Below, piece after piece: positions 1 to 7,113 of a stretch of DNA of 24,606 nt. A model generated the notes under the pieces. That model searched no databases. It was not told where the DNA came from and saw only the letters and a program-made list of their open reading frames with translations. The stretch lies in assembly GCA_000432775.1 (NCBI GenBank), contig HF990385.1, positions 1 through 24,606 of the forward strand, given 5' to 3'. Position 1 is the first letter of the stretch. Each line of letters opens with the position of its first letter. Made by a program: the position numbers and the translations under genes. Origin of the DNA: Alistipes sp. CAG:831 (GTDB lineage Bacteria > Bacteroidota > Bacteroidia > Bacteroidales > UBA932).

Positions 1-58
1 TCGCCTTCTCCAGACTGGAGATACCGGCTGAGAGCATCACTGGTTTGCTGTAGGACAT
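1..58 (-). CDS. possible N-terminal part of an unknown ORF, cut by window edge
   Basis: An ATG at 58 on the minus strand opens a frame that runs off the window edge after 19 codons (begins MSYSKPVMLS, continues AGISSLEKA). It would be divergent from the AraC gene at 141. I do not recognise the product, and 19 codons is too little to prove that the frame is coding. The gap between the two starts is short (82 bases) and contains a palindrome at 81-96, which would suit a shared control region. Confidence 0.3.
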   Translation of the reverse strand, partial: MSYSKPVMLSAGISSLEKA

Positions 59-80
59 TACGACTGGGGCACCCCGGCAC

Positions 81-96
81 AGCAAATAAATTTGCT
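81..96. promoter_or_regulatory. palindrome upstream of the AraC gene
   Basis: AGCAAATAAATTTGCT has two perfect 7-base arms (AGCAAAT and ATTTGCT) around a 2-base centre. It lies 44 bases before the AraC start, in the gap to the possible divergent ORF at 58. A role as operator is inferred from position and symmetry only. Confidence 0.35.
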
Positions 97-140
97 CTGC
101 TCCCGGCTTCTGCGTATCTTCGCAGAGAAAAGAACTGGCT

Positions 141-947
141 ATGGCAGACAAAGAAAATATTATCATTAAGGACACCCTTGACGGACTGGGAACGGATGCC
201 TACAGCGACTATCTGGCCCACGCCCTTTGTCTGGCCGGATCATGCAGACTGAAATACAACGGCGAGGAACGCGAGCTGCAGGCGGGTGACCTGATGATTG
301 TCCGCAAAGGCAAGTTAGTGGAGTGCATACGTCCGGCAGACGATTTCAGGGTGAAGGTGATATACGTCACCTCCGAATTCATCGTGCTCTCCACACCGCT
401 CAGCAACTACGGCATGAAAGGCCAGCTGGCCCTGTTCCTCAATCCCATCATGAAACTGGACGCCGGACAGCAGGAACTGTGCCGCCGGGACTTCGAGATG
501 GTGGAAGCGCGGCTGGCGCAGACCGGCCACCATTTCCGCAAGGACCTGCTGATAGCCTCCATACAGATGCTGATAATTGATTTCTTCGACTTCCATTCCC
601 ATCTGTATGGAGTAGACAACATCCCGCTGCAAAGCGCCGCCATCATGAGCCGCTTCCTCAACATGCTGGAGAACGGGACATACCGCAGACACCGCGAAGT
701 GAATTGGTATGCCGACAAGCTGTGCGTGACTCCCAAATACCTGTCCGAAGTCTCCCGCAAGATAAGCGGTTACGCCGCCAACTACTGGATACACCGCTAC
801 ACCGTCCTCGACATCTCCCGCCTGCTCCGCGACAAGTCCCTGACTTTCGTCAGCATTTCCGACATGTTCGACTTCTCGTCACCCGCCTATTTCAGCCGAT
901 ACGTGCAGCAGCATTTAGGGGTAAGCCCGACTGAGTATCGGGGCTGA
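141..947 (+). CDS. AraC family transcriptional regulator
   Basis: A 268-residue protein with the two-part layout of AraC regulators. The N-terminal half (about residues 20-110) has a cupin-like sensor pattern (LAGSCRLKYNGEERELQAGD). The C-terminal 90 residues form the double helix-turn-helix: WYADKLCVTPKYLSEVSRKISG, broken here as first HTH, then SISDMFDFSSPAYFSRYV and the family ending GVSPTEYRG. It is expected to bind DNA and control nearby genes, plausibly the oxidoreductase cluster downstream on the same strand, but the target and ligand cannot be read from sequence. The ATG at 141 was chosen as the first start of the frame; the ribosome site (AGAGAAAAGA) is weak. TATCTTCG at 114-121 resembles the Bacteroidota -7 box with one mismatch. 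Confidence 0.88.
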   Translation: MADKENIIIKDTLDGLGTDAYSDYLAHALCLAGSCRLKYNGEERELQAGDLMIVRKGKLVECIRPADDFRVKVIYVTSEFIVLSTPLSNYGMKGQLALFLNPIMKLDAGQQELCRRDFEMVEARLAQTGHHFRKDLLIASIQMLIIDFFDFHSHLYGVDNIPLQSAAIMSRFLNMLENGTYRRHREVNWYADKLCVTPKYLSEVSRKISGYAANYWIHRYTVLDISRLLRDKSLTFVSISDMFDFSSPAYFSRYVQQHLGVSPTEYRG

Positions 948-1004
948 GGCTCTTTTATAACCGCCTATTATATAAGGAACTGACAAGCATCAAACAGGAT
1001 ACAT

Positions 1005-1712
1005 ATGGAACAACAGTTTTGTCAAAGTTGCGGCATGCCCCTGAACGATGAGAACAGAGGGCTCAATGCCGATGGAAGCCGTAGCGAGGATTATTGCATG
1101 TACTGTTACAAGAACGGCGCGTTTACCCAGGATTTCACGATGGGGCAAATGATTGAGTTCTGCCTGCAATTCTTAGATCAATGGAACACACAGGCCGGAT
1201 GCAACCTGACTCATATACAGGCCAAGGAACAGATGTTCCGGTACTTTCCGCGTCTGAAACGGTGGAAAGAAAAAGATGAACGGACATTGGCGGAAAAAGC
1301 CACCCATTTGCTTGCCCAATGCGAAAACGTGACGGTCGCTTCCATTGATGCCAGCGGTTATCCCCGGCCTGTGCAGATGTCCAAGATTGGAGCCAAGGGT
1401 TTTCATGAAGTCTGGATGGCGACAAGTGCCGACTCTGTAAAGGTCAATGATTTCAAGGCGAACAATAAGGCAGGTCTTTGTTATGACCATTACGGAGACG
1501 GGGTTGCCCTACGCGGAACGGTAGAGGTTGTCACGGACGATGCCATCCGCAAGGAAATGTGGCAGGACTGGTTCGTTCATCATTTCCCCGGCGGACCGGG
1601 TGACCCGAATTATGTGCTTCTTCACTTCGTCAGTAAGGAAGCCACCTTCTGGATTAACGGCGAATTTTCTCACTCCGACATCCCATTGGAACAAGAATCC
1701 GTGGATATGTGA
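1005..1712 (+). CDS. zinc-ribbon plus pyridoxamine 5'-phosphate oxidase-like protein
   Basis: A 235-residue two-domain protein. Residues 1-40 form a putative zinc ribbon with paired cysteines C6-x2-C9 and C31-x2-C34. Residues from about 95 onward look like the split-barrel flavin-binding fold of pyridoxamine phosphate oxidase / general stress protein 26 (VTVASIDASGYPRPVQMSKI, then VWMATSADSVKVNDF). Such proteins bind FMN or F420-like cofactors; the substrate here is unknown. An AGGATACAT stretch just before the ATG supplies a ribosome site. It sits 57 bases after the AraC gene on the same strand and could be cotranscribed. Cytosolic: no signal peptide or membrane segment seen. Confidence 0.82.
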   Translation: MEQQFCQSCGMPLNDENRGLNADGSRSEDYCMYCYKNGAFTQDFTMGQMIEFCLQFLDQWNTQAGCNLTHIQAKEQMFRYFPRLKRWKEKDERTLAEKATHLLAQCENVTVASIDASGYPRPVQMSKIGAKGFHEVWMATSADSVKVNDFKANNKAGLCYDHYGDGVALRGTVEVVTDDAIRKEMWQDWFVHHFPGGPGDPNYVLLHFVSKEATFWINGEFSHSDIPLEQESVDM

Positions 1713-1967
1713 AGCGTGTCCGGACCTTGCAACTAACCGCAAAAATGTAGCCATCCGCATCAGCGACGTGATGAACGACCCGCTTTCAGCGACTGGGGCG
1801 GGTGATTTTCCCCGTGGACGAAGGTTTCTGGAGCGGCGAAACGCTGGAACAGCTACGTCAGTCCATTCGCAGAAATCCGTAGACAGGGTAATCATATCCG
1901 TCTTCCGGGTATCCTCCGTCATAGTCAGATTTGCTATTTTTGCATCCGGAACAGATAATATAAAATC
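1713..1967 (+). other. intergenic stretch with a possible unassigned gene remnant
   Basis: No complete gene fits here. Two short protein-like pieces lie in different frames: one around 1741-1800 (reads VAIRISDVMNDPLS) and one ending at a TAG at 1880-1882 (reads VIFPVDEGFWSGETLEQL, then RQSIRRNP). They could be the end of a decayed gene with a one-base shift near 1800, but I cannot name the family. The last 35 bases carry the promoter of the DUF362 gene. Confidence 0.3.
1935..1942 (+). promoter_or_regulatory. Bacteroidota -7 box before the DUF362 gene
   Basis: TATTTTTG matches TAnnTTTG exactly, 25 bases before the ATG at 1968. I see no good TTTG element about 20 bases upstream, so this is a half-supported promoter. 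Confidence 0.5.
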
Positions 1968-3029
1968 ATGAAACGCACAGCAATTATAGCAATGACATGT
2001 CTGTTTGCCTTTGGGGCGACAGCTGTCGCACAACCGAATCCCGTACCGGGGAAAGACGGGAACAAATATGTGCCTTATGAGGAGCGCACAGGCAACGAAT
2101 CCATCGTATATTTCACACGCAATCTTAGTCCGGAGGGCCTTATCAAGGCATACGAGCAGGTTTGCGGGAACATCGAAGGGAATGTCGGGGTGAAGCTGCA
2201 CACCGGAGAGCAGAACGGACCGAACATCATTCCGAGCGAATGGGTGAAAGCCCTGCTTCAGAAAGACCTGCCGGAAGCCAGTATTGTGGAAACCAACACC
2301 TACTATACAGGCGACCGGTACACGACGGAGCAGCACCGCAAGACTTTGGAAGTGAACGGATGGACATTCTGCCCCGTGGACATCATGGACGAGGAGGACA
2401 CTTTGACCTTGCCTGTCCATGGCGGAAAATGGTTTGAGAGAATGTCTATGGGCAGCCACATAACCGACTACAACTCACTTGTCGTACTGACCCATTTCAA
2501 GGGACATACCCAGGGCGGTTTCGGAGGCAGCAACAAGAACATCGGCATCGGCTGCGCTGACGGCCGCATCGGCAAGGCCTGGATACACACCACGCCGGGA
2601 CAGGACAACCAGTGGGACATCGCCAAGGAAGAATTTATGGAGCGCATGACCGAATCCACGAAAGCAGTCATGGACTATTTCGGCAAACACATTACATACG
2701 TGAACGTCATGCGCAACATGTCGGTATCGTGCGACTGTGAAGGTGTGAACGCCGCCCCTGTCGTGACACCCAATGTCGGCATCCTGTCATCCACCGACAT
2801 CCTTGCCCTCGACCAGGCATGCGTGGATCTGATATACGCCATGACCGAAGCAGAGCATCACGATCTGGTGGAACGTATCGAGACCCGCCACGGCCTGCAC
2901 CAGCTCTCCTACATGAAAGAGTTGGGCATGGGCAATAACCGCTACATCCTCATAGACCTGGACAACGGAGGCAAACGCATCACCGCTGCCGAAGCCGTGA
3001 AGGGGCTCAAGCCATTTGTCCAGGAATAA
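1968..3029 (+). CDS. exported DUF362 domain protein
   Basis: A 353-residue protein with a signal peptide (basic MKRTA, hydrophobic core, cleavage near ATAVAQ at 18-22), so it should act in the periplasm or at the outer surface. The body shows DUF362 family marks: VLTHFKGHTQGGFGGSNKNI near residues 170-190, a CDCEG motif around 262, and GILSSTDILALDQACVDLIY near 282. DUF362 is linked to iron-sulphur redox proteins and some members carry ferredoxin domains; this one has none. The reaction is unknown. It lies beside two aldo/keto reductases and an EFR1-type ferredoxin, so a part in an envelope redox process is a reasonable inference. The -7 box at 1935 supports the start. Confidence 0.88.
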   Translation: MKRTAIIAMTCLFAFGATAVAQPNPVPGKDGNKYVPYEERTGNESIVYFTRNLSPEGLIKAYEQVCGNIEGNVGVKLHTGEQNGPNIIPSEWVKALLQKDLPEASIVETNTYYTGDRYTTEQHRKTLEVNGWTFCPVDIMDEEDTLTLPVHGGKWFERMSMGSHITDYNSLVVLTHFKGHTQGGFGGSNKNIGIGCADGRIGKAWIHTTPGQDNQWDIAKEEFMERMTESTKAVMDYFGKHITYVNVMRNMSVSCDCEGVNAAPVVTPNVGILSSTDILALDQACVDLIYAMTEAEHHDLVERIETRHGLHQLSYMKELGMGNNRYILIDLDNGGKRITAAEAVKGLKPFVQE

Positions 3030-3030
3030 A

Positions 3031-3417
3031 CCCGACTCCTTCCAACCCGACTCCTTCCAAAGGAGTAACGAGGGGCAACAAGCGCAGAACGGCTTCACAA
3101 CGCACGTAGAGGAACTGCGGCAATTCTACTCCTTCCAAAGGAGTGCGGAAAATGCGGGAAAAGCCGACTCCTTCCGAAGGAGTGAAGAGGGGAAACAAGC
3201 GCAGAACGGCCTCACAGCGCACGTAGAGGAACTGCGGCAATTCCACTCCTTCCAAAGGAGTGCGGGAAATGCGGGGGAACCCTACTCCTTCCGAAGGAGT
3301 GAAGAGGGGCGACAAAGGCAGAATAGCCTCACAGTGCACGTAGAGGGACTGCAGCAATTCTACTCCTTCCAAAGGAGTACGGGAAATGCGGGGAAACCCT
3401 ACTCTTTCCGAAGGAGT
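3031..3417. repeat. palindromic repeat block, 117-bp period (78 + 39)
   Basis: Seven copies of the hairpin ACTCCTTCCAAAGGAGT (or ...CCG...) start at 3050, 3128, 3167, 3245, 3284, 3362 and 3401. Steps alternate 78 and 39 bases, so the array repeats every 117 bases. Each 17-mer has 7-base arms and a 3-base loop; the last copy has one change (ACTCTTT). A half copy (GACTCCTTCC) lies at 3034, 15 bases before the next. The long (61-base) and short (22-base) spacers are themselves conserved between units. All steps are multiples of three, which keeps frames open on both strands (about 140 and 168 codons), but no signal shows that either is translated. It begins directly after the DUF362 stop and ends 42 bases before the next gene. 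Confidence 0.9.
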
Positions 3418-3459
3418 GAAGGGGTGACCGGTACACGAATCTAAAAAGATACAATTACA

Positions 3460-4278
3460 ATGAAGCGACTGATTACCTTCCGGGACGGGCGGCAGGTCTG
3501 CCCGCTCGGACAAGGCACTTACCAGATGGGACGGCGGCGCAGCGAGGAGATACAGGCCCTGCGCCGTGGCATCGACTTAGGCCTGACACTGATAGATACC
3601 GCAGAAATGTACGGTACGGAAGACCTTGTCGGTGAAGCCGTGCGCGATTGCCGCGACAAGGCCTTCATCGTCAGCAAGGTGTTGCCCGGCAACGCCAGTT
3701 ATGAGGGGACAAAACGCGCCTGCGAACGAAGCCTTATGCGGCTCGGCACGGATTACATCGACCTTTATCTGCTGCACTGGATCGGACGTTACCCGTTCGC
3801 CGAGACAGTCCGCGCCTTGGCAGAGCTGCAGCAGGAAGGGAAAATCCTGCAATGGGGCATGAGCAACCTCGATGTGGCGGACATGGAGCATATTCTTACC
3901 TTGCCGCATGGCGGGGAATGTGCGGCCAACCAGGTGCTCTACAACCTGAAAGACCGCGGCATCGAATATGACCTTATCCCGTGGAGCGAGGAGCATAAAA
4001 TTCCTGTCATGGCCTACACTCCTCTTGGCGAAGGACGGCTGCGGGGCCACAGGACATTGACAGAGATAGCCCGCAGACATAATGCCACTCCCACGCAGAT
4101 CATGCTGGCATGGGTGATGCGGACGCAGAATGTCATCGCCATCCCTAAGGCAAGCAGCGCCGCTCATGTCGAGGAAAATGCCGGAAGCCTTGACATTTCT
4201 CTGACAGAGGAAGACCTGCACGAGATTGACAAGGCATTTCCGGCTCCCACACACAAGATTCCTTTGGCAGGGTGGTAA
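3460..4278 (+). CDS. aldo/keto reductase, cytosolic
   Basis: A 272-residue NADPH-type oxidoreductase of the AKR superfamily, which reduces carbonyls to alcohols. The catalytic four are visible: D46 (LTLIDTAEMYG), Y51, K73 (FIVSKVLPGN) and H106 (DLYLLHWIG). The cofactor-end motif IAIPKASSAAHVEENA lies near 225. Length is normal and no export signal is present. It follows the repeat block and meets the next gene end to end with a 15-base gap. The start at 3460 is the first ATG that keeps the usual N-terminal strand (LITFRDGRQVCPLGQGTY); the ribosome site is weak, as is common in this phylum. The substrate cannot be read from sequence. Confidence 0.92.
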   Translation: MKRLITFRDGRQVCPLGQGTYQMGRRRSEEIQALRRGIDLGLTLIDTAEMYGTEDLVGEAVRDCRDKAFIVSKVLPGNASYEGTKRACERSLMRLGTDYIDLYLLHWIGRYPFAETVRALAELQQEGKILQWGMSNLDVADMEHILTLPHGGECAANQVLYNLKDRGIEYDLIPWSEEHKIPVMAYTPLGEGRLRGHRTLTEIARRHNATPTQIMLAWVMRTQNVIAIPKASSAAHVEENAGSLDISLTEEDLHEIDKAFPAPTHKIPLAGW

Positions 4279-4293
4279 CCGGCGGCTGCCGGT

Positions 4294-5244
4294 CTACAGC
4301 TCCGCACCCCAGACCATCTTCTCCACATCCTCCAAGGTGGCGTTGAAGAAGCGCTGTTCCTTGTTGAGCGAGCGCATCTGCTCCATCTCCCCGTCGGTCA
4401 GGGCGAAGTCGAAGATCCGGATGTTCTCCTTGATGTAGTCAGGATTAGAAGCACCGGGGATGACGGAGAAACCTTCCTGGATGTGCCAGCGCAGGATGAC
4501 CTGTGCAGGAGTCTTGCCATGGGCCTCGGCTATTTTCATGATCACTGGGTCTTTGAGCAGCGCACCGTCCGACATTGCCCCTCCCAAAGGGAACCAGCAT
4601 TCCACCTGGATACCCTCTGCTGCGGCTTTCTTGCGCATTTCCAGACGCTGGGCATAAGGATGACACTCTATCTGCAGGACGGCGGGCTTGATTTCCGCTT
4701 CTTCCATAATCGTGTCCCACACCTCATCGTTTGCATCGAAGTTGCTGATACCTAGGGCGCGCACCTTACCCATCCTCACTGCCTTCTCCATGTCTTTCCA
4801 GGCGCCCACGAAGTCGCCGACAGGCTGGTGGACGTAGAGCAGGTCGATATAGTCCAGCTGCATCCTTTCCAGCATCTCATCGATGGCTTTCAGCGTCTTG
4901 CCTTCGCCATACTCCGTAGGCCAGAGCTTGCTGGTTATCCAGATTTCCTCACGGGGTATGCCGCTTTCCCTGACTGCCTCGCCCACACCCTCCTCATCGT
5001 AATAGGCATGCGCCGTATCGATGTGGCGGTAGCCGGCACGCAGGGCTGTAAGGCATGACTGCCTGCATACATCGTTGGATGGCTGCAGGAAAGTGCCGAG
5101 TCCGAAACGGGGCATCCACACGCCGTTGTTCAACTTGACCATAGGCACGCCCGCCACGGTCGTTTTCTCTTGTGCACTGGAAGCACTTATACTGCCGCAC
5201 AGGACCAGGGCGGCCATCATCATAAGTCTTGTAAATGATTTCAT
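4294..5244 (-). CDS. exported aldo/keto reductase
   Basis: A 316-residue AKR with a clear signal peptide (MKSFTRLMMMAALVLCGSIS then ASSAQ), so it is probably periplasmic, which is odd for an NADPH enzyme. The active-site residues are kept: D76 and Y81 in HIDTAHAYYDEEG, K106 in WITSKLWPT, H139 in LLYVHQPVG. The cofactor motif FSVIPGASNPDYIKENI is present near the end. I chose the ATG at 5244 rather than an in-frame ATG at 5307, because the signal peptide starts there and the longer start would overlap the gene before it. It lies 22 bases after the EFR1-type gene and is probably in one operon with it. Confidence 0.9.
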   Translation of the reverse strand: MKSFTRLMMMAALVLCGSISASSAQEKTTVAGVPMVKLNNGVWMPRFGLGTFLQPSNDVCRQSCLTALRAGYRHIDTAHAYYDEEGVGEAVRESGIPREEIWITSKLWPTEYGEGKTLKAIDEMLERMQLDYIDLLYVHQPVGDFVGAWKDMEKAVRMGKVRALGISNFDANDEVWDTIMEEAEIKPAVLQIECHPYAQRLEMRKKAAAEGIQVECWFPLGGAMSDGALLKDPVIMKIAEAHGKTPAQVILRWHIQEGFSVIPGASNPDYIKENIRIFDFALTDGEMEQMRSLNKEQRFFNATLEDVEKMVWGAEL

Positions 5245-5266
5245 ACTCTTATTGTTTTTAGTCGGA

Positions 5267-6178
5267 TTATTGCCGGTTGGACTCCTTGATGCTCCACAGC
5301 GACACATGCTCGTTGCGGTAGCGGGCGTTGGGGTTCACCTCCTTTATCTGCTTGAAGAGAATGGCTTTCTGCGGGCAGTTGTGGATGCAGGCAAAACAGA
5401 ACTCGCAGTCGCCTTCCGTCTTTACGCCCGTGGATGTCAGTTCGTAGTTGCCGCGCGGACAGACTTCGGTGCAGATTCCGCAGCCGATACAGGCATCCGT
5501 GACGGTGAAGGCATCCTGGCTGCGCATCAGGAACCCCGTCTCCGGATTTACGCCCGAAGCCTGCAGGAATCCGGCGTGCTGCTGCCGTTCCAGCTCTGTC
5601 ACAGGCTCGTGCCAGCGGCGCCGTGCGGCCAGGTCGGTACGGATACGTTCCAGGCTTTCCGGGATGTGCTTGTCTATCTTGATCTGCTCGTTCATGTCGA
5701 AGTTGGGCAGCCAGTTGTCCACCATTATCATCGTGGTGATGTAGTCGAAGGGGCATCCCGCCTTCCGGGAGACGTCGTCCCATATCTCGACGGAACTGCA
5801 TTTGCGGTTGCCATAGGTCAGGACGGCGAACTTGTATCCGGCCTTCAGGTGCGCCTTCCCGATGAACTCCCGCACCATATTGGGCGGCATGTGCCCGTAG
5901 ACGGGATAGACGATGCCGATTTCGTCCGCTTCAAACGCATAGCGGCCCTTTTTCACCAATTGCGGAATGCTGAGCAGTTCGGTGTTCTCATCCGCCAGCT
6001 CTCTGGCGACATACAGGCAGTTGCCTGTCCCGGTGAAATAGAGGATGATGCGCCTGGCTTTCGGAGCATCGCACGAAGTGAGCTGCACCAGACCTGAGGC
6101 GACGGCCGCACCGCCGAGCGCAGCCATTCCCATCCGTTTCAATGCCGTCCTGCGGCTGATTCTGTTGTCAGTTTTCAT
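5267..6178 (-). CDS. EFR1-like ferredoxin-flavodoxin protein, Tat lipoprotein
   Basis: A 303-residue electron carrier. The N-terminus has a twin-arginine signal (SRRTALK at 8-14), a hydrophobic stretch, and a lipobox LTSC ending at C36, so it should be exported folded and anchored by lipid. Residues 43-200 form a flavodoxin-like domain opening with ILYFTGTGN (FMN loop). The C-terminal part has two 4Fe-4S clusters: cysteines 230, 233, 236, 240 and 258, 261, 264, 268 (CIGCGICTEVCP, CEFCFACIHNCP). The family is EFR1, whose partners are mostly unknown. The start at 6178 was chosen over 6199 because AGGAAAAAGT sits just upstream. Together with the exported AKR it suggests an envelope electron-transfer unit. 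Confidence 0.9.
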   Translation of the reverse strand: MKTDNRISRRTALKRMGMAALGGAAVASGLVQLTSCDAPKARRIILYFTGTGNCLYVARELADENTELLSIPQLVKKGRYAFEADEIGIVYPVYGHMPPNMVREFIGKAHLKAGYKFAVLTYGNRKCSSVEIWDDVSRKAGCPFDYITTMIMVDNWLPNFDMNEQIKIDKHIPESLERIRTDLAARRRWHEPVTELERQQHAGFLQASGVNPETGFLMRSQDAFTVTDACIGCGICTEVCPRGNYELTSTGVKTEGDCEFCFACIHNCPQKAILFKQIKEVNPNARYRNEHVSLWSIKESNRQ

Positions 6179-6196
6179 ACTTTTTCCTAATGATTG

Positions 6197-6204
6197 CAAA
6201 GTTA
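6197..6204 (-). promoter_or_regulatory. -7 box before the EFR1-like gene
   Basis: Reads TAACTTTG on the minus strand, an exact TAnnTTTG match 18 bases before the ATG at 6178. No good -33 TTTG element is seen. Confidence 0.5.
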
Positions 6205-6263
6205 GAAGATGCCTGCCGGAGCAGTCTTACAGATAATTCGGGAGGATTTGCAGTTTTTGCGGA

Positions 6264-6626
6264 TTATGTCCGTGCTGCCCTGCCCTTCCTCCACAGTTGC
6301 CACGAGTTCACGATATTCTGCCATACAATGTAGCAGCTCGGCGCCACGGAAATGACCGGAGTAAGGTACGTGTACGATACCCAGATGGCCAGTATCGTGT
6401 TCTTCTGCCCGAAGCCCTGCCCGCAGCTTATATAGTCGTTGCAGCGTCTGCCCACGGATTTTCCGATACCGAACTGCCAGGCGCACGCCATCAGTGCCGA
6501 GAGGGCAAGCATCCACATCACGTGCGGGTCAAAGTGGCTGTTCACCACAGATCGGAGGGTAAGTCCGATAGCTATTATCAGAGAAATGCCCCAGAGGTAA
6601 AATGCAAGGTTTCCGCACAGCCGCAG
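6264..6626 (-). pseudogene. 3' fragment of a BASS (bile acid:sodium symporter) transporter gene
   Basis: About 120 codons matching the C-terminal part of BASS transporters: membrane segments NLAFYLWGISLIIAIGL and MWMLALSALMACAWQFGIG, then the conserved end GQKNTILAIWVSYTYLTP followed by the SVAPSCYIVWQNI and NSWQLWRKGR pieces. A full member is about 300 residues or more, so the first half or more is gone. Codons upstream of about 6626 belong to the opposite-strand AraC fragment. It cannot make a working transporter. Confidence 0.8.
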
Positions 6627-6627
6627 C

Positions 6628-7050
6628 ATCATCACCTCCAACATCGAAGTCCTGCTCAACCACTGCCTCCGCTTCTATGACCGCCAGTTCGCTACCCGCG
6701 AAGCCATCAACCGCGATGTCCTCACGCGCTTCGAAGAGCTGATGACCGGCTACTTCGACTCAGACAAGCCGGAAGTGCTCGGACTGCCCACAGTGGCGTG
6801 GTGCGCAGACCAGCTCCACTTCTCCGCCAACTATTTCGGGGACCTCATCAAGAAAGAGACAGGCAAATCCGCCATCGAATACATCCACCTCTCCGTCATC
6901 AACCGCGTCAAGGACCTGCTGGCCGGCTCGGACAAGACAGTAAGCGAGATCGCCTACGAAGTCGGATTCCAGTACCCGCACCATCTCAGCCGGATGTTCA
7001 AGAAAGTGACAGGATACACGCCGAAAGAATACCGCGGGATGAACGCCTGA
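6628..7050 (+). pseudogene. 3' fragment of an AraC family regulator gene
   Basis: An open frame from about 6628 to the stop at 7050 encodes the end of an AraC regulator: SNIEVLLNHCLRFYDRQF (linker helix), then the two HTH motifs around WCADQLHFSANYFGDLI and VSEIAYEVGFQYPHHLSRMF, ending GYTPKEYRGMNA. The N-terminal sensor domain is missing. An internal ATG at 6742 could in theory start a bare DNA-binding domain of 102 residues, but no ribosome site is evident. It abuts the BASS fragment head to head. Confidence 0.8.
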
Positions 7051-7061
7051 GCCCGCATTTC

Positions 7062-7077
7062 TTGCCGATATCGGCAA
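7062..7077. promoter_or_regulatory. perfect 16-bp palindrome upstream of the Fic gene
   Basis: TTGCCGATATCGGCAA is a perfect palindrome placed just before the -7 box at 7087. Similar half-sites occur downstream: ATGCCGAT at the Fic start codon and TATGCCG/CGGCATA with a 7-base gap at 7150-7170. This arrangement suits a repressor site, perhaps for the HTH of the Fic protein itself. It could also help end transcription from the AraC fragment, though no T-run follows. Confidence 0.45.
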
Positions 7078-7086
7078 AATAATGAT

Positions 7087-7094
7087 TACTTTTG
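7087..7094 (+). promoter_or_regulatory. -7 box before the Fic gene
   Basis: TACTTTTG matches TAnnTTTG exactly, 19 bases before the ATG at 7114. A TTTCTTG stretch about 22 bases upstream may serve as a weak -33 element. Confidence 0.5.
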
Positions 7095-7113
7095 CAAGAA
7101 AACAAAAGGATTC

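Noticed and set aside
1509..2459. 316-codon minus-strand ORF
   Set aside because: Covers the ends of two convincing plus-strand genes and the gap between them, with no recognisable domain.
3050..3417. CRISPR array
   Set aside because: Repeats are only 17 bases, spacers alternate 22 and 61 bases and are themselves conserved, and no cas genes are present.
5075..6097. 340-codon plus-strand ORF
   Set aside because: It lies antisense to the EFR1-like and exported AKR genes, both of which have clear motifs; its own translation shows no family pattern.
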